Under the pieces are notes generated by a model. It saw only the letters and a list, made by a program, of their open reading frames with translations. It had not been told where the DNA came from and ran no database searches. A DNA stretch of 33,951 bases, taken from Sphaerobacteraceae bacterium. GTDB lineage: Bacteria > Chloroflexota > Chloroflexia > Thermomicrobiales > Thermomicrobiaceae. The stretch spans positions 1 to 33,951 of the forward strand of contig REEK01000069.1 in NCBI GenBank assembly GCA_007695115.1, written 5' to 3'. Of this stretch, positions 24,940 through 32,750 are shown piece after piece. Position 1 is the stretch's first letter. Every line of letters starts with the position of its first letter. Position numbers and translations under genes: made by a program.

Positions 24940-25275
24940 ATGTTCGACCAATCCATCACTCCAGAAGTGGAGCCGCACGAAGCGCATCGTCGCATGAACG
25001 ACGGTGCCGTGATTCTCGATGTTCGAGAGCAGGATGAACTGGCGCAGGCATCGATTTCCGGTGCGCTCCACATCCCGCTCGGGGAACTTCACAACCGTGT
25101 CGCAGAAGTTCCACAGGACCAGGAGGTGTTCGTTCTTTGCCATGTCGGCCAGCGTTCGGCGATGGCGACCGACTTCCTCCGGCAGCTAGGCCATCAGTCG
25201 GTCTGGAACATACGCGGAGGCATTATCGCGTGGTATCGAGCGCGATTGCCAGTTGATCTTCCCGAACGCGACTAA
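24940..25275 (+). CDS. Single-domain rhodanese-like sulfurtransferase
   Basis: The 111-residue protein is one rhodanese domain: VILDVREQDEL (24-34), ISGALHIPLGEL (39-50), the active-site loop CHVGQRS with Cys67, and GHQSVWNIRGGIIAW. It should carry a persulfide on Cys67 and pass sulfur to an unknown acceptor. No signal peptide, so it is cytoplasmic. It has its own promoter and the strongest Shine-Dalgarno in this part of the window. The stop overlaps the convergent permease stop. Confidence 0.92.
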   Translation: MFDQSITPEVEPHEAHRRMNDGAVILDVREQDELAQASISGALHIPLGELHNRVAEVPQDQEVFVLCHVGQRSAMATDFLRQLGHQSVWNIRGGIIAWYRARLPVDLPERD

Positions 25276-26015
25276 TCGAGATCCATCTGCTGAAGGCGCA
25301 ACCAGCTGAACACGATCGTTATGATCACGAGGGTTGCGAGGACGATCAATGATGTGGAAACGGCTGATTGCTGCGACACGCCGATAGAGGCATCGTCCAG
25401 GATCTGAGCGTAGACCGACTGGACATAATGCCGAACGCTCAACAGTCTCAATCCTGGAATGAACCTGGCCAGGAGTGTTTCCCAGATCAGAACGTAGAGC
25501 AGGCCTGCCATGAGGACCCGGGTGATGAGCAGACTGAGGAGCGTGAACGCCGCGCTATAGGCCAGTATCGCCAGGAAAGACGCCACCACGATCCCGACAA
25601 TGAGCTCACCGTCGAAGTTTCCAGAAACGATTGCCAGGATGATCCAGGCCAGAAATCCGAGTGAAATCGAAATCAGCGAGCCGATCACCACGGAAGCGAG
25701 AACCTTTTCGTTGATGAATCGGAACCGGCTCCTCGGTTTGAGCACCAGATAGAGCAGCGTACGATCGGAGATCTCGTTGCCGATCGCTGACGACGCGAGA
25801 ATCAGCGCGATCAGGGGCAACAGGGTTGGGATGGTCAGTTCGATGAACGATTGGCCGAGAATGCCCCGCATCTGGAGGTCGGTACCCGCAGCAATGATTT
25901 CGATGAATCCGAGTAGCAATGGAACCGCTGCGAGTACGGCCACAACCCGGATACTTCGGCCTTCCAGGAACTGCCGGGCGGTGAGCCAGAATACCGGAGC
26001 GCTATCGCTGTTCAT
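25272..26015 (-). CDS. ABC-2 type transporter permease
   Basis: The 247-residue protein has about six hydrophobic segments and the family hallmark of a cytoplasmic SSAIGNEISDRTLLYLVLKPRSR-type stretch after helix 2 (residues about 75-96), typical of ABC-2 permeases. It is the last gene of a four-gene operon; its start overlaps the preceding ATPase stop by four bases, so the two likely form one transporter. The substrate is unknown. Confidence 0.88.
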   Translation of the reverse strand: MNSDSAPVFWLTARQFLEGRSIRVVAVLAAVPLLLGFIEIIAAGTDLQMRGILGQSFIELTIPTLLPLIALILASSAIGNEISDRTLLYLVLKPRSRFRFINEKVLASVVIGSLISISLGFLAWIILAIVSGNFDGELIVGIVVASFLAILAYSAAFTLLSLLITRVLMAGLLYVLIWETLLARFIPGLRLLSVRHYVQSVYAQILDDASIGVSQQSAVSTSLIVLATLVIITIVFSWLRLQQMDLD

Positions 26016-27007
26016 CGCACCGCCTCCGTTACGTACGAGAAGACTGATGCGAGCGAATCGTCAAGGCTTCTGACTTCGAATACCCGGACATCCAGCGTCT
26101 GAGCTACCCGAGGGATCGATTTGTACAGTTCCCGTACATCGTTGCTCTCAACCACAATCGCGTGGTCACGTGTCGGATCGATTCTGACCGAGATCGCAAG
26201 GTCGAGCTCCAGCAGACTGGCTCCCATGCGGCGGGGTGATGTGCAGGAGATCAGCGTCTGCCGTGCGTGTTCGTCGATCTTCTCGCGGATTGCCCGGAAA
26301 CTTCCGGACGCGGCGAGGTGGCCGTTGACAATCACCAGTACCTGCTCCGCAAAGCGCTGTACCTCGTGCAGCAGATGCGACGAAACGATGACCACTCTCC
26401 CCTGATTCCCCAGTTCACGGATCAGCTCGATAGTCCGGACACGTTGACGGGGATCGAGCCCGGAGAGCGGTTCATCCATAAAGATGACCTGTGGATCATG
26501 CACCAGCGCGGCGGCCATCTTGATTCGCTGGCGCATTCCTTTGGAGTATTCACCGACCCGGCGGTTGGCAGCATCTCGCATCTCGACAAGATCGATCGCT
26601 CGAATGATCGACGGCTCGAGTTCGGCGCAATTCTGCATGACGGCGTTGAGTCGCACGAATTCATAACCGGTCAGGAAGGGGTAGACCGCTTCCTGTTCCG
26701 GCACCATGCCGATGGACTTGTAGATGTCCGAGTGCATTCGCACAACTGTGTCGTTGATCGTGATCGTGCCGGTCGATGGCCCGGTCAGACCGGCCATCAT
26801 CTTGAGCATCGTCGTCTTTCCGGACCCGTTCGGTCCCAGCAGCGCCGTTACCCCGGGTCCGACCCCGAAGCTGACCTGAGAAACCGCCACCACATCTCCG
26901 AACCATTTGGAGACGTTGTTGACCTGCACGCTTGCTCCGCGACCAGGGGTCTGGACAGCTGCGGGCTGCTGATCCTTGATCTGAGCAGGCTCAGTCACCG
27001 TTTTCAC
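26012..27007 (-). CDS. ABC transporter ATP-binding protein
   Basis: The 331-residue ATPase has Walker A GPNGSGKTT (58-66), signature SKGMRQR (155-161), Walker B VIFMDEP (174-180) and the switch histidine in SSHLLHE. The Q-loop position reads GMVPEQEAVYP, with Glu104 where Gln is usual, frequent among ABC-2 exporters. About 30 non-conserved residues precede the domain, and a C-terminal ligand-type domain of roughly 100 residues follows. It pairs with the downstream permease. Confidence 0.93.
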   Translation of the reverse strand: MKTVTEPAQIKDQQPAAVQTPGRGASVQVNNVSKWFGDVVAVSQVSFGVGPGVTALLGPNGSGKTTMLKMMAGLTGPSTGTITINDTVVRMHSDIYKSIGMVPEQEAVYPFLTGYEFVRLNAVMQNCAELEPSIIRAIDLVEMRDAANRRVGEYSKGMRQRIKMAAALVHDPQVIFMDEPLSGLDPRQRVRTIELIRELGNQGRVVIVSSHLLHEVQRFAEQVLVIVNGHLAASGSFRAIREKIDEHARQTLISCTSPRRMGASLLELDLAISVRIDPTRDHAIVVESNDVRELYKSIPRVAQTLDVRVFEVRSLDDSLASVFSYVTEAVR

Positions 27008-27010
27008 AGA

Positions 27011-27925
27011 TCAGTCCTCCCTCAGATAGCGGCGATAGAGCAGTAGTGCTGACAGGACGACGAAGCCGGCAATCGATGCCAGGAACCAGATCGGCTCGAT
27101 ACCGGAGCGCACGGCCAGCGATCCGGACACGTTCTCACCGAAGATCAGTTGCACGAGCCCTTCTGGAATCTCCCCGGGAGCCATGAGCACGAACACCTGG
27201 CTCCAGTCGGAATCGATCGCCTGGTAGAGACCCTCGGCAATGCCGGTTCCCGCCAGAAAAATGCCGATCAGGATGGCGGATGCGATGCCTTTGCGCTCGG
27301 TCATTGACGCGACTGCCAGGCCGATCGCCGCGTAGAAGATCGACAGCAGCAGCGCCGTGGCGAGAATCTTCGGGAACTGATCCAGATTGGAACCGAGATA
27401 GCTGAATGGCTGATCCTGCAGAAACGTATTCCCGAGAAAGAGCAGCAACGCCGGAAGCAGGGACACCGAGAGCATGATGCTCCCGAGGGCGATCAGTTTG
27501 GCGGCAAGATAGTCCCAGCGAGTCATTCCACGGGAGTAATAGAGTGGAAGTACGTTCTCTCGACGATCGTCGCAGAGCATCTCTGGCGACGCCGCAGCTG
27601 CAAATACGAGCAGGATCAGCGAGAGTGACGAGAACAGGCCATACGGCTCAAACTCGAACCCGTCGACGCCGATGATTGCTGGAACGGCAATGAATCCGAT
27701 GACCGGTACGAACGCCGCAACATAGAGAAAGATCGGCAGAATCTTGGAGGTCCACTTTCGGCGTATTCCCAGCGCCCGTCGCCAGGAGTGGAAAATCACC
27801 GCGCCGTAACTTCTGGCTCTACCCTGTCTGCTACCGGCGTAGCGATTATATTTCCTGCGATAGACCTGGCCTTCTCCAGTTGACTGGACGTTGTCTTCCT
27901 GATGCTCTGCGGTAGAACCTGTCAC
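27011..27925 (-). CDS. ABC-2 type transporter permease
   Basis: The 304-residue protein has a hydrophilic, basic N-terminal 60 residues and then about six membrane segments. The hallmark SPEMLCDDRRENVLPLYYSR (113-132) resembles the conserved cytoplasmic loop of ABC-2 permeases. Its start overlaps the first ATPase stop by four bases, and the second ATPase begins three bases after its stop, so the operon holds two ATPase-permease pairs. Substrate unknown. Confidence 0.85.
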   Translation of the reverse strand: MTGSTAEHQEDNVQSTGEGQVYRRKYNRYAGSRQGRARSYGAVIFHSWRRALGIRRKWTSKILPIFLYVAAFVPVIGFIAVPAIIGVDGFEFEPYGLFSSLSLILLVFAAAASPEMLCDDRRENVLPLYYSRGMTRWDYLAAKLIALGSIMLSVSLLPALLLFLGNTFLQDQPFSYLGSNLDQFPKILATALLLSIFYAAIGLAVASMTERKGIASAILIGIFLAGTGIAEGLYQAIDSDWSQVFVLMAPGEIPEGLVQLIFGENVSGSLAVRSGIEPIWFLASIAGFVVLSALLLYRRYLRED

Positions 27926-28896
27926 ACCGGCTCCTGATCAGCCTGATGCTGTTCGACAACATCGATATAGAACTCCTCGAGACTGGTGCGTCGGGTGACG
28001 AGTGTGCGCATCGCAACGCCGGAGTCGACAGCTGCGTCTCGAATTGCATCGAAGACCGCGTCGTCCTGATACACAACAGCAAGCATTCCATTTTTGCCCG
28101 ACACCTCGAAGCCCCGCCTGCGAACACCTTCTGAGAATGATTCGACGTCGCCGTCGAGCTCAAGCGTAATTTCCTGACGCGTGTCCATCAGGTCGCTGAG
28201 ATACCCCGCGCCGACTAATCGACCACTGTCGATCATCATCACGTAGTCGCAGACGCGCTCGATATCCTCAAGGACGTGAGAGCTCAGGACCACGGCAATA
28301 CCAAGCTCGTCATGAATCCGCCGAATGAGCGTTAGCATTTCATCGTGTCCAGATGGATCGAGGCCGTTGGTGGGCTCATCGAGGAAGACCAGATCCGGGT
28401 CATGAACGAGGGCCTGCGCGAGCTTGACACGCTGTTTCATACCGGTGGAGAATTCGCGGATCATGCGGTATCGCTCTTCGTCAAGGCCACAGAGATAGAG
28501 CATATCTGCGGCGCGGAGACGAGCATCATTCGACGGAAGGCCACTGACCTCACCCATGTGTCGAACGAAGTCGAACGCGGTGGTATCCATAGCGAGGCAG
28601 TCGGACTCCGGCATATAGCCGATCCTGCGCCGGATCTCCATCGGGTTCTCTTGCACATCGCGACCGAAAACCATCAGATCGCCGGATGTCTGCGCGCTGA
28701 GTCCGAGCATGAGTTTGAGGAACGTTGACTTCCCGGCGCCGTTCGGCCCGAGAAGGCCGATAGAGGCGTGCGGCAACTCCACGCTGATCTGATCGAGCGC
28801 TACAGTCTTCCCGTAATGCTTTGACAGGGAGGTGGCGTTGATGAGCGTCGGGTTATCTGATTGCGTCAGGGTTGCCGAATCGGCGGTAGCCGTCAC
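27922..28896 (-). CDS. ABC transporter ATP-binding protein
   Basis: The first gene of the operon encodes 324 residues with Walker A GPNGAGKST (50-58), signature STGMKQR (150-156), Walker B LVFLDEP (169-175) and the H-loop SSHVLED. The Q-loop is GYMPESD, with Glu97 replacing Gln. The C-terminal 100 residues are a typical extension of the CcmA/YadG-type exporters. The start is GTG with a weak AGG upstream. It is clearly paralogous to the second ATPase gene in the operon but diverged. Confidence 0.93.
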   Translation of the reverse strand: MTATADSATLTQSDNPTLINATSLSKHYGKTVALDQISVELPHASIGLLGPNGAGKSTFLKLMLGLSAQTSGDLMVFGRDVQENPMEIRRRIGYMPESDCLAMDTTAFDFVRHMGEVSGLPSNDARLRAADMLYLCGLDEERYRMIREFSTGMKQRVKLAQALVHDPDLVFLDEPTNGLDPSGHDEMLTLIRRIHDELGIAVVLSSHVLEDIERVCDYVMMIDSGRLVGAGYLSDLMDTRQEITLELDGDVESFSEGVRRRGFEVSGKNGMLAVVYQDDAVFDAIRDAAVDSGVAMRTLVTRRTSLEEFYIDVVEQHQADQEPV

Positions 28897-28973
28897 TCTG
28901 GTGCCTGTCTTGAGTCACTATCGTCGTTCGTGGGAAACATCTCTGATCAATCGATTTCGTTGCGCCAGTGTAC

Positions 28974-29001
28974 ATGATACCGTCCAGATTCGTCTTGCCA
29001 C
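28974..29001 (-). promoter_or_regulatory. Candidate promoter of the ABC operon
   Basis: Read on the - strand, GTGGCA (29001-28996; four of six) and TATCAT (28979-28974; five of six) are separated by 16 bases, about 78 bases before the GTG of the first ATPase. It lies back to back with the htpX promoter candidate. Confidence 0.4.
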
Positions 29002-29008
29002 ATTTGCG

Positions 29009-29037
29009 CTGTAATGGCCTGTTCGCAACGTTATACT
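29009..29037 (+). promoter_or_regulatory. Candidate promoter of htpX-pspAB
   Basis: TATACT (29032-29037; five of six) stands 17 bases after CTGTAA (29009-29014; three of six). The start codon is 38 bases downstream. The weak -35 may mean an alternative or activator-dependent promoter, fitting a stress module, but this is speculative. Confidence 0.35.
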
Positions 29038-29075
29038 TGAAACAGCGGCAGCATAAGCGTGTGAAAGGCAAATGA

Positions 29076-29990
29076 GTGTCCCGTGGTGTATCCCGAACTT
29101 CAGAATGGGGCCGAGACAACGGACTGACGTTCCGGATGTTCGGCGTAATGTTTCTGCTGATCGCCCTCTATCTTGGATTTATGGCGGTGCTCGTTGTCAG
29201 TGGAACCGAGTTCACCTTCATCGCGATTATCGCGATCGGGATTCTCGGCGTTCAGTATTTTTTCTCTGACAAGCTGGCGCTGTGGAGTGTCGGCGCCAAG
29301 GAAGTGACGCCGGAGCAGGCGCCGGAACTCCATGCGATGGTAGAACGTCTGGCCCAGATCGCCGACTTGCCGAAGCCGAAGGTCGCCGTAGCCGATACTA
29401 ATGTCCCCAATGCCTTCGCGACGGGTCGTAATCCGAATAACGCCGCGGTGGCGGTGACCCGGGGGCTGATGTCCCGGCTGAATCGGGAAGAGCTCGAAGG
29501 CGTGATTGCTCACGAGCTGGCGCATATTCGGAACCGCGACGTCATGGTGATGACGCTGGCCAGCTTCTTCGCAGTGGTGGCACAGATGATCATGCGCATG
29601 ATGTTCTTTACCGGGGCCGGTCGCCAGCGCGGAGGCGGCAACAACGGAGCCGGAGCGATCATGCTGGTCTGGCTGGCTTCCCTGCTGGTCTGGGTCATCA
29701 GCTACTTCCTGATTCGAGCACTCTCCCGGTACCGGGAGTTCGCGGCGGATCGCGGGGCGGCATTGATCACTGGGTCACCACAAGCGCTAATTTCGGCGTT
29801 GATGAAGATTAGTGGAGTGATGGACCGGGTTCCGCAACAGGACCTGCGAGAAGTGAGCGACATGAACGCGTTCTTCATCATCCCGGCGGCGTCTGGAGGG
29901 GGATTTTCGGAGATCTTCTCCACTCATCCAGCTCTGGAACGTCGGATCGAAAGTTTGCGTGAGCTGCAGCGCCAGATGGAGGGCATGTGA
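29076..29990 (+). CDS. htpX: HtpX-like membrane zinc metalloprotease (M48)
   Basis: HtpX is a membrane-bound protease that degrades damaged membrane proteins. The 304-residue product has HELAH (146-150) as the zinc motif, with the third ligand probably Glu221 in YREFAADRGA, two N-terminal membrane segments (about 21-40 and 46-62) and two after the motif (about 157-178 and 193-213). NVPNAFATGRNPNNAAVAVT is diagnostic. The start is GTG 29076 with GAAAGG seven bases upstream; an ATG four bases earlier is out of frame. Its stop overlaps pspAB by four bases. Confidence 0.94.
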   Translation: MSRGVSRTSEWGRDNGLTFRMFGVMFLLIALYLGFMAVLVVSGTEFTFIAIIAIGILGVQYFFSDKLALWSVGAKEVTPEQAPELHAMVERLAQIADLPKPKVAVADTNVPNAFATGRNPNNAAVAVTRGLMSRLNREELEGVIAHELAHIRNRDVMVMTLASFFAVVAQMIMRMMFFTGAGRQRGGGNNGAGAIMLVWLASLLVWVISYFLIRALSRYREFAADRGAALITGSPQALISALMKISGVMDRVPQQDLREVSDMNAFFIIPAASGGGFSEIFSTHPALERRIESLRELQRQMEGM

Positions 29991-30559
29991 GGCGATTCAT
30001 CGATTCCCTTCTGGGCAGAACCAGGACCGAACCGCCAAAGGGTGAGCGGCTCTTTGCCATGGCGACGGCGCATGTGACGCTTCAGACCTCCCTCGGCCTG
30101 GAGCCGGACCGGATGGCAGGCATCACGTTCCGGCCCGTCTCTTCCGGCTATTTCGAGCAGGCTGCAGAAGAACTCAACCAGCTGCTCGAAATCAGCACGC
30201 AGCAGTCCTCGGCGACGTTCCGGACGACGACTGACAACTTCGGTTTCGACTGGATTATTCTCGATGACGGTGACTTCGAGGACATGGTGGCGACAATCCA
30301 CGTTGTCTCGACAACGCTGATGGAGCATCAGTTCGGTGATCGAATCCTCGCGGCGGTCTTCCGGTTCAAGGATCGTAATGGGCGATCGGTCTACTGGTTC
30401 TACAACTTCCGGCAAGGTACGTATTACCCGTTTATCCCGACTGGCAAGCAACAGCGGGACAATGCGGAGGAAATGCGCCTCGCCAATCTGATGGGGCGAG
30501 AGTTGCCGGTTGAGAAAGAGCTTGAGCGCTGGTACCCGATGTGGGAGATCCCGTTCTAG
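29987..30559 (+). CDS. pspAB: PspA-associated protein PspAB
   Basis: The 190-residue soluble protein matches PspAB, a family of unknown activity found beside pspA and htpX: features include FIDSLLGRTRTEPPKGERLF, FRPVSSGYFEQAAEELNQLL, a FGFDWIILDDGDFEDMV region, and a C-terminal EKELERWYPMWEIPF. It starts at GTG overlapping the htpX stop (GTGA), so the two are co-translated. The role is probably as a partner of PspA or HtpX in envelope stress, an inference from repeated co-occurrence. Confidence 0.85.
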   Translation: MRRFIDSLLGRTRTEPPKGERLFAMATAHVTLQTSLGLEPDRMAGITFRPVSSGYFEQAAEELNQLLEISTQQSSATFRTTTDNFGFDWIILDDGDFEDMVATIHVVSTTLMEHQFGDRILAAVFRFKDRNGRSVYWFYNFRQGTYYPFIPTGKQQRDNAEEMRLANLMGRELPVEKELERWYPMWEIPF

Positions 30560-30585
30560 ACCAGAGTTCGCTAACGCCGTCGGTA

Positions 30586-30703
30586 GCTCGGCACTGGAGC
30601 CTGTACCGAGCCTGCCGAACATGTCTGCCGCGGTTCCACCGTAACGGTCGCCACGCAGTCGATTGCTGTTCGGGGCCACACGGAGGTGGCCGACTACCGG
30701 CCA
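30586..30703 (+). other. Structured region between pspAB and its terminator
   Basis: GCTCGG (30586-30591) pairs with CCGAGC (30606-30611). Further on, GGCCAC (30674-30679) pairs with GTGGCC (30686-30691), while the overlapping TGGCCG (30687-30692) pairs with CGGCCA (30698-30703), so the last two hairpins exclude each other. No protein frame is convincing. The 190-odd bases before the terminator could be a long 3' UTR or a 3'-derived small RNA. Confidence 0.35.
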
Positions 30704-30753
30704 TCATCTCCAAATGAGATCTGCTCCAGGATGTGGCAATCCAATAGACATTG

Positions 30754-30789
30754 AGAAAGCCCGGTCGAAATAGTCCGACCGGGCTTTCT
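30754..30789. terminator. Bidirectional intrinsic terminator between pspAB and pspAA
   Basis: AGAAAGCCCGGTCG (30754-30767) and CGACCGGGCTTTCT (30776-30789) are exact reverse complements (14 bp) around an eight-base loop. The stem has a GC-rich heart and A/T-rich ends that provide short U-runs on both strands, suited to terminating both convergent transcripts. It ends 19 bases before the pspAA stop. Confidence 0.85.
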
Positions 30790-30808
30790 GGTAATCTGGT
30801 CTGGCGGC

Positions 30809-31096
30809 TTACAGCAAGTCTGGCGGAATGACTCCGTCACCCACGAAGAGCTTTCGCGCTTCGGCGAATGTCGTGTCGGGTGGCGGAAGCACGACGATTG
30901 ATTCGACCAGTTCATCTGGTTCGAGCGGTTCGCCCTCATTGCGAACCATTTCGATCATCTGGTTGAAGAGCGTCTGATACTCGTCTTGTTTCTCGTTCGC
31001 GACGGCCTCGATGATTTTTTCGTCGAGATCTGCGAGCGTGTCGAGCATCGCGCTCTTGACCCGAAACTGACCTTCTGTTGAGATCCGAATGATCAT
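30809..31096 (-). CDS. pspAA: PspA-associated protein PspAA
   Basis: The 95-residue protein matches PspAA: MIIRISTEGQFRV at the start, a helical LDTLADLDEKIIEAVANEKQ, and a proline-rich VVLPPPDTTFAEARKLFVGDG end. Its ATG overlaps the pspA stop by four bases (ATGA), implying coupled translation and probably a complex. Biochemical activity is not established for the family. Confidence 0.85.
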   Translation of the reverse strand: MIIRISTEGQFRVKSAMLDTLADLDEKIIEAVANEKQDEYQTLFNQMIEMVRNEGEPLEPDELVESIVVLPPPDTTFAEARKLFVGDGVIPPDLL

Positions 31097-31833
31097 CCGT
31101 TTTTCCCTTCACCCAGCTGCTTCTTCTTGTCGCCTTCTCCAAGCTCCATTCGCAGTGCTTCGAGTTCTGCGTCGACATTGCTCTGCATCGAGATCTGGCC
31201 GAGCTCGCGCTCGATCGGATCCTGTCCGCGCTGAGTGAAGTCCTCGAGGGCACCGGAATCGATCAACTCGTCGATCGCGCCGGCACGTGCCTGCATATCC
31301 GTGGTCTTCTCCTCGGCACGATCGATTGCCAGTCCAACGTCGGCCATCTCTTCAGAAATACCGCTGACTGCTTCACCGATGCGAACCTGAGCTTCGGCAG
31401 CGGAGTACTGGGCCTTTACCGTTTCCTTGCGGCTTCGGAACGATTCCAGCTTGGTGCGGAGTTTCTGCTCGGACTGCTCCAGCTTGGCCTGGTCCTGTTC
31501 CAGCGCCAGAATCTGTCCATCCAGGGTTTCGATCTGCCCCTGAAGCTGGCCACGGCGTTCGAGTGCCTGCCGGGCGAGGTCTTCACGCCCATGTCCCATC
31601 GCCTGGCGAGCCTGATCTCCGAGTTTGTCCGAGCTCTCCTGAAGCTTATTTCGCTGCAGTTCGAGTCGTCGCTTCGACGTCGTCACATCGACGATGCCCC
31701 TTTTGACATTCTGCAGCATCTCCAGCTGCTTCTCGTATGAATAGTCGAGCATCTCGCGCGGGTCCTCGGCCGCGCCGAGCAACGAGTTCACCTTCACCTT
31801 GATCAGGGTCGTCATTCGAGAGAGTACGCCCAT
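31093..31833 (-). CDS. pspA: Phage shock protein A / IM30 family protein
   Basis: PspA is an ESCRT-III-like membrane-remodelling protein. The 246-residue product has the N-terminal amphipathic helix (GVLSRMTTLIKVKVNSLLG), the AEDPREMLDYSYEKQLEML motif and a long coiled coil from about 30 to 180, and ends in a lysine-rich tail (GEGDKKKQLGEGKNG). Oligomers coat damaged membranes in characterised bacteria. GGTGGA lies about 12 bases upstream of the ATG. It is transcribed away from the glycosyltransferase gene, from a shared -10 region. Confidence 0.95.
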   Translation of the reverse strand: MGVLSRMTTLIKVKVNSLLGAAEDPREMLDYSYEKQLEMLQNVKRGIVDVTTSKRRLELQRNKLQESSDKLGDQARQAMGHGREDLARQALERRGQLQGQIETLDGQILALEQDQAKLEQSEQKLRTKLESFRSRKETVKAQYSAAEAQVRIGEAVSGISEEMADVGLAIDRAEEKTTDMQARAGAIDELIDSGALEDFTQRGQDPIERELGQISMQSNVDAELEALRMELGEGDKKKQLGEGKNG

Positions 31834-31899
31834 GATGAGTCCAATCCACCGGAAACCGGTTGCCGTTTTCGAAACGTCGGTCAGCGTATCAGTCTCCCC

Positions 31900-31907
31900 A
31901 TTATAAT
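31900..31907. promoter_or_regulatory. Symmetrical -10 element shared by pspA and the divergent gene
   Basis: ATTATAAT is its own reverse complement. On the + strand it contains TATAAT at 31902-31907, with a weak CGGTCA (31878-31883) 18 bases upstream; on the - strand TATAAT is at 31905-31900, without a clear -35. The predicted leaders are about 40 bases for the glycosyltransferase and 60 for pspA. The pspA leader would contain two small hairpins (ACCGG-AAA-CCGGT at 31848-31860 and CGTTT-TCG-AAACG at 31864-31876). Confidence 0.6.
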
Positions 31908-31954
31908 GGGCTAATGCGAGAGATAGAAGTACCTGGAGATTCGGAGCAATCTAC

Positions 31955-32734
31955 ATGACGTCGCAAGACGCGTCACCTCAGGGTTCGACGGACATTCTCG
32001 GTGTGCGAATAAGCGCCCTGAACATGGACCTCGCTGTGGACACGATAGAAGGATGGATACAGGACGGCCAGCGCCACTATGTCTGTATCTGCACGGTACA
32101 CACGATTATGGAATGCCAGCGTAGCTCGACATTGAAAGCGACGGTCAACGCAGCCGGGATACGAACCCCGGACGGTATGCCGCTGGTCTGGTTGTCCCGA
32201 TATTCTGGCCACCAGCATGTTCGACGAGTCTACGGTCCTGATTTGATGCTGGAACTCTGCCGGCGATCTGGAACGGCCGGTCACAGACATTTCTTCTACG
32301 GTGGCGGGCCAGGCGTCGTCGAGACGCTGGTTGATCGCCTGACCCAGCAGTTCCCGGACATGGACGTTGCCGGCGTCCACACCCCCGGAATGCTTGCCAG
32401 CGGGGAGATCGAATCACAGGAGACGATCACCAAGATCAATGACAGCGGTGCCGATGTTGTCTGGGTGGGGCTGGGGGCGCCAAAGCAGGACTGGTGGGTG
32501 GCCAATCATCGATCACTGCTGAATGCTCCGGTGCTGATAGCGGTTGGGGCGGCGTTTGATTTCCACAGCGGTTCGGTAGCTCAGGCACCGGCCTGGATGC
32601 AGCGGAATGGACTTGAGTGGCTCTTCAGACTCACGCAGGATCCAAAGCGGCTCTGGAGACGCTACATTCTGGACAACAGTCGTTTCGTGCTCCGTCTCGG
32701 ATTTTCGGCGATCAGAGGCCGATTCCCAGCCTAA
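31955..32734 (+). CDS. WecG/TagA/CpsF family glycosyltransferase
   Basis: This family (GT26) transfers N-acetylmannosamine or related sugars to polyprenyl-diphosphate-linked acceptors in wall teichoic acid, common antigen or capsule synthesis. The 259-residue product has the catalytic-type motif IRTPDGMPLVWL (Asp73), RVYGPDLM (91-98), FFYGGGPGVV and VWVGLGAPKQDWW, and a C-terminal basic helix region (GLEWLFRLTQDPKRLWRRY) likely to touch the membrane. GGAG lies eight bases before the ATG. It is adjacent to an envelope-stress gene; the exact donor sugar cannot be told. Confidence 0.9.
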   Translation: MTSQDASPQGSTDILGVRISALNMDLAVDTIEGWIQDGQRHYVCICTVHTIMECQRSSTLKATVNAAGIRTPDGMPLVWLSRYSGHQHVRRVYGPDLMLELCRRSGTAGHRHFFYGGGPGVVETLVDRLTQQFPDMDVAGVHTPGMLASGEIESQETITKINDSGADVVWVGLGAPKQDWWVANHRSLLNAPVLIAVGAAFDFHSGSVAQAPAWMQRNGLEWLFRLTQDPKRLWRRYILDNSRFVLRLGFSAIRGRFPA

Positions 32735-32750
32735 CAGGCGATTTATTGAT

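Noticed and set aside
29072-29269. ATG frame beginning four bases before htpX
   Set aside because: Its product has no recognisable features and it is entirely shadowed by the conserved HtpX frame.
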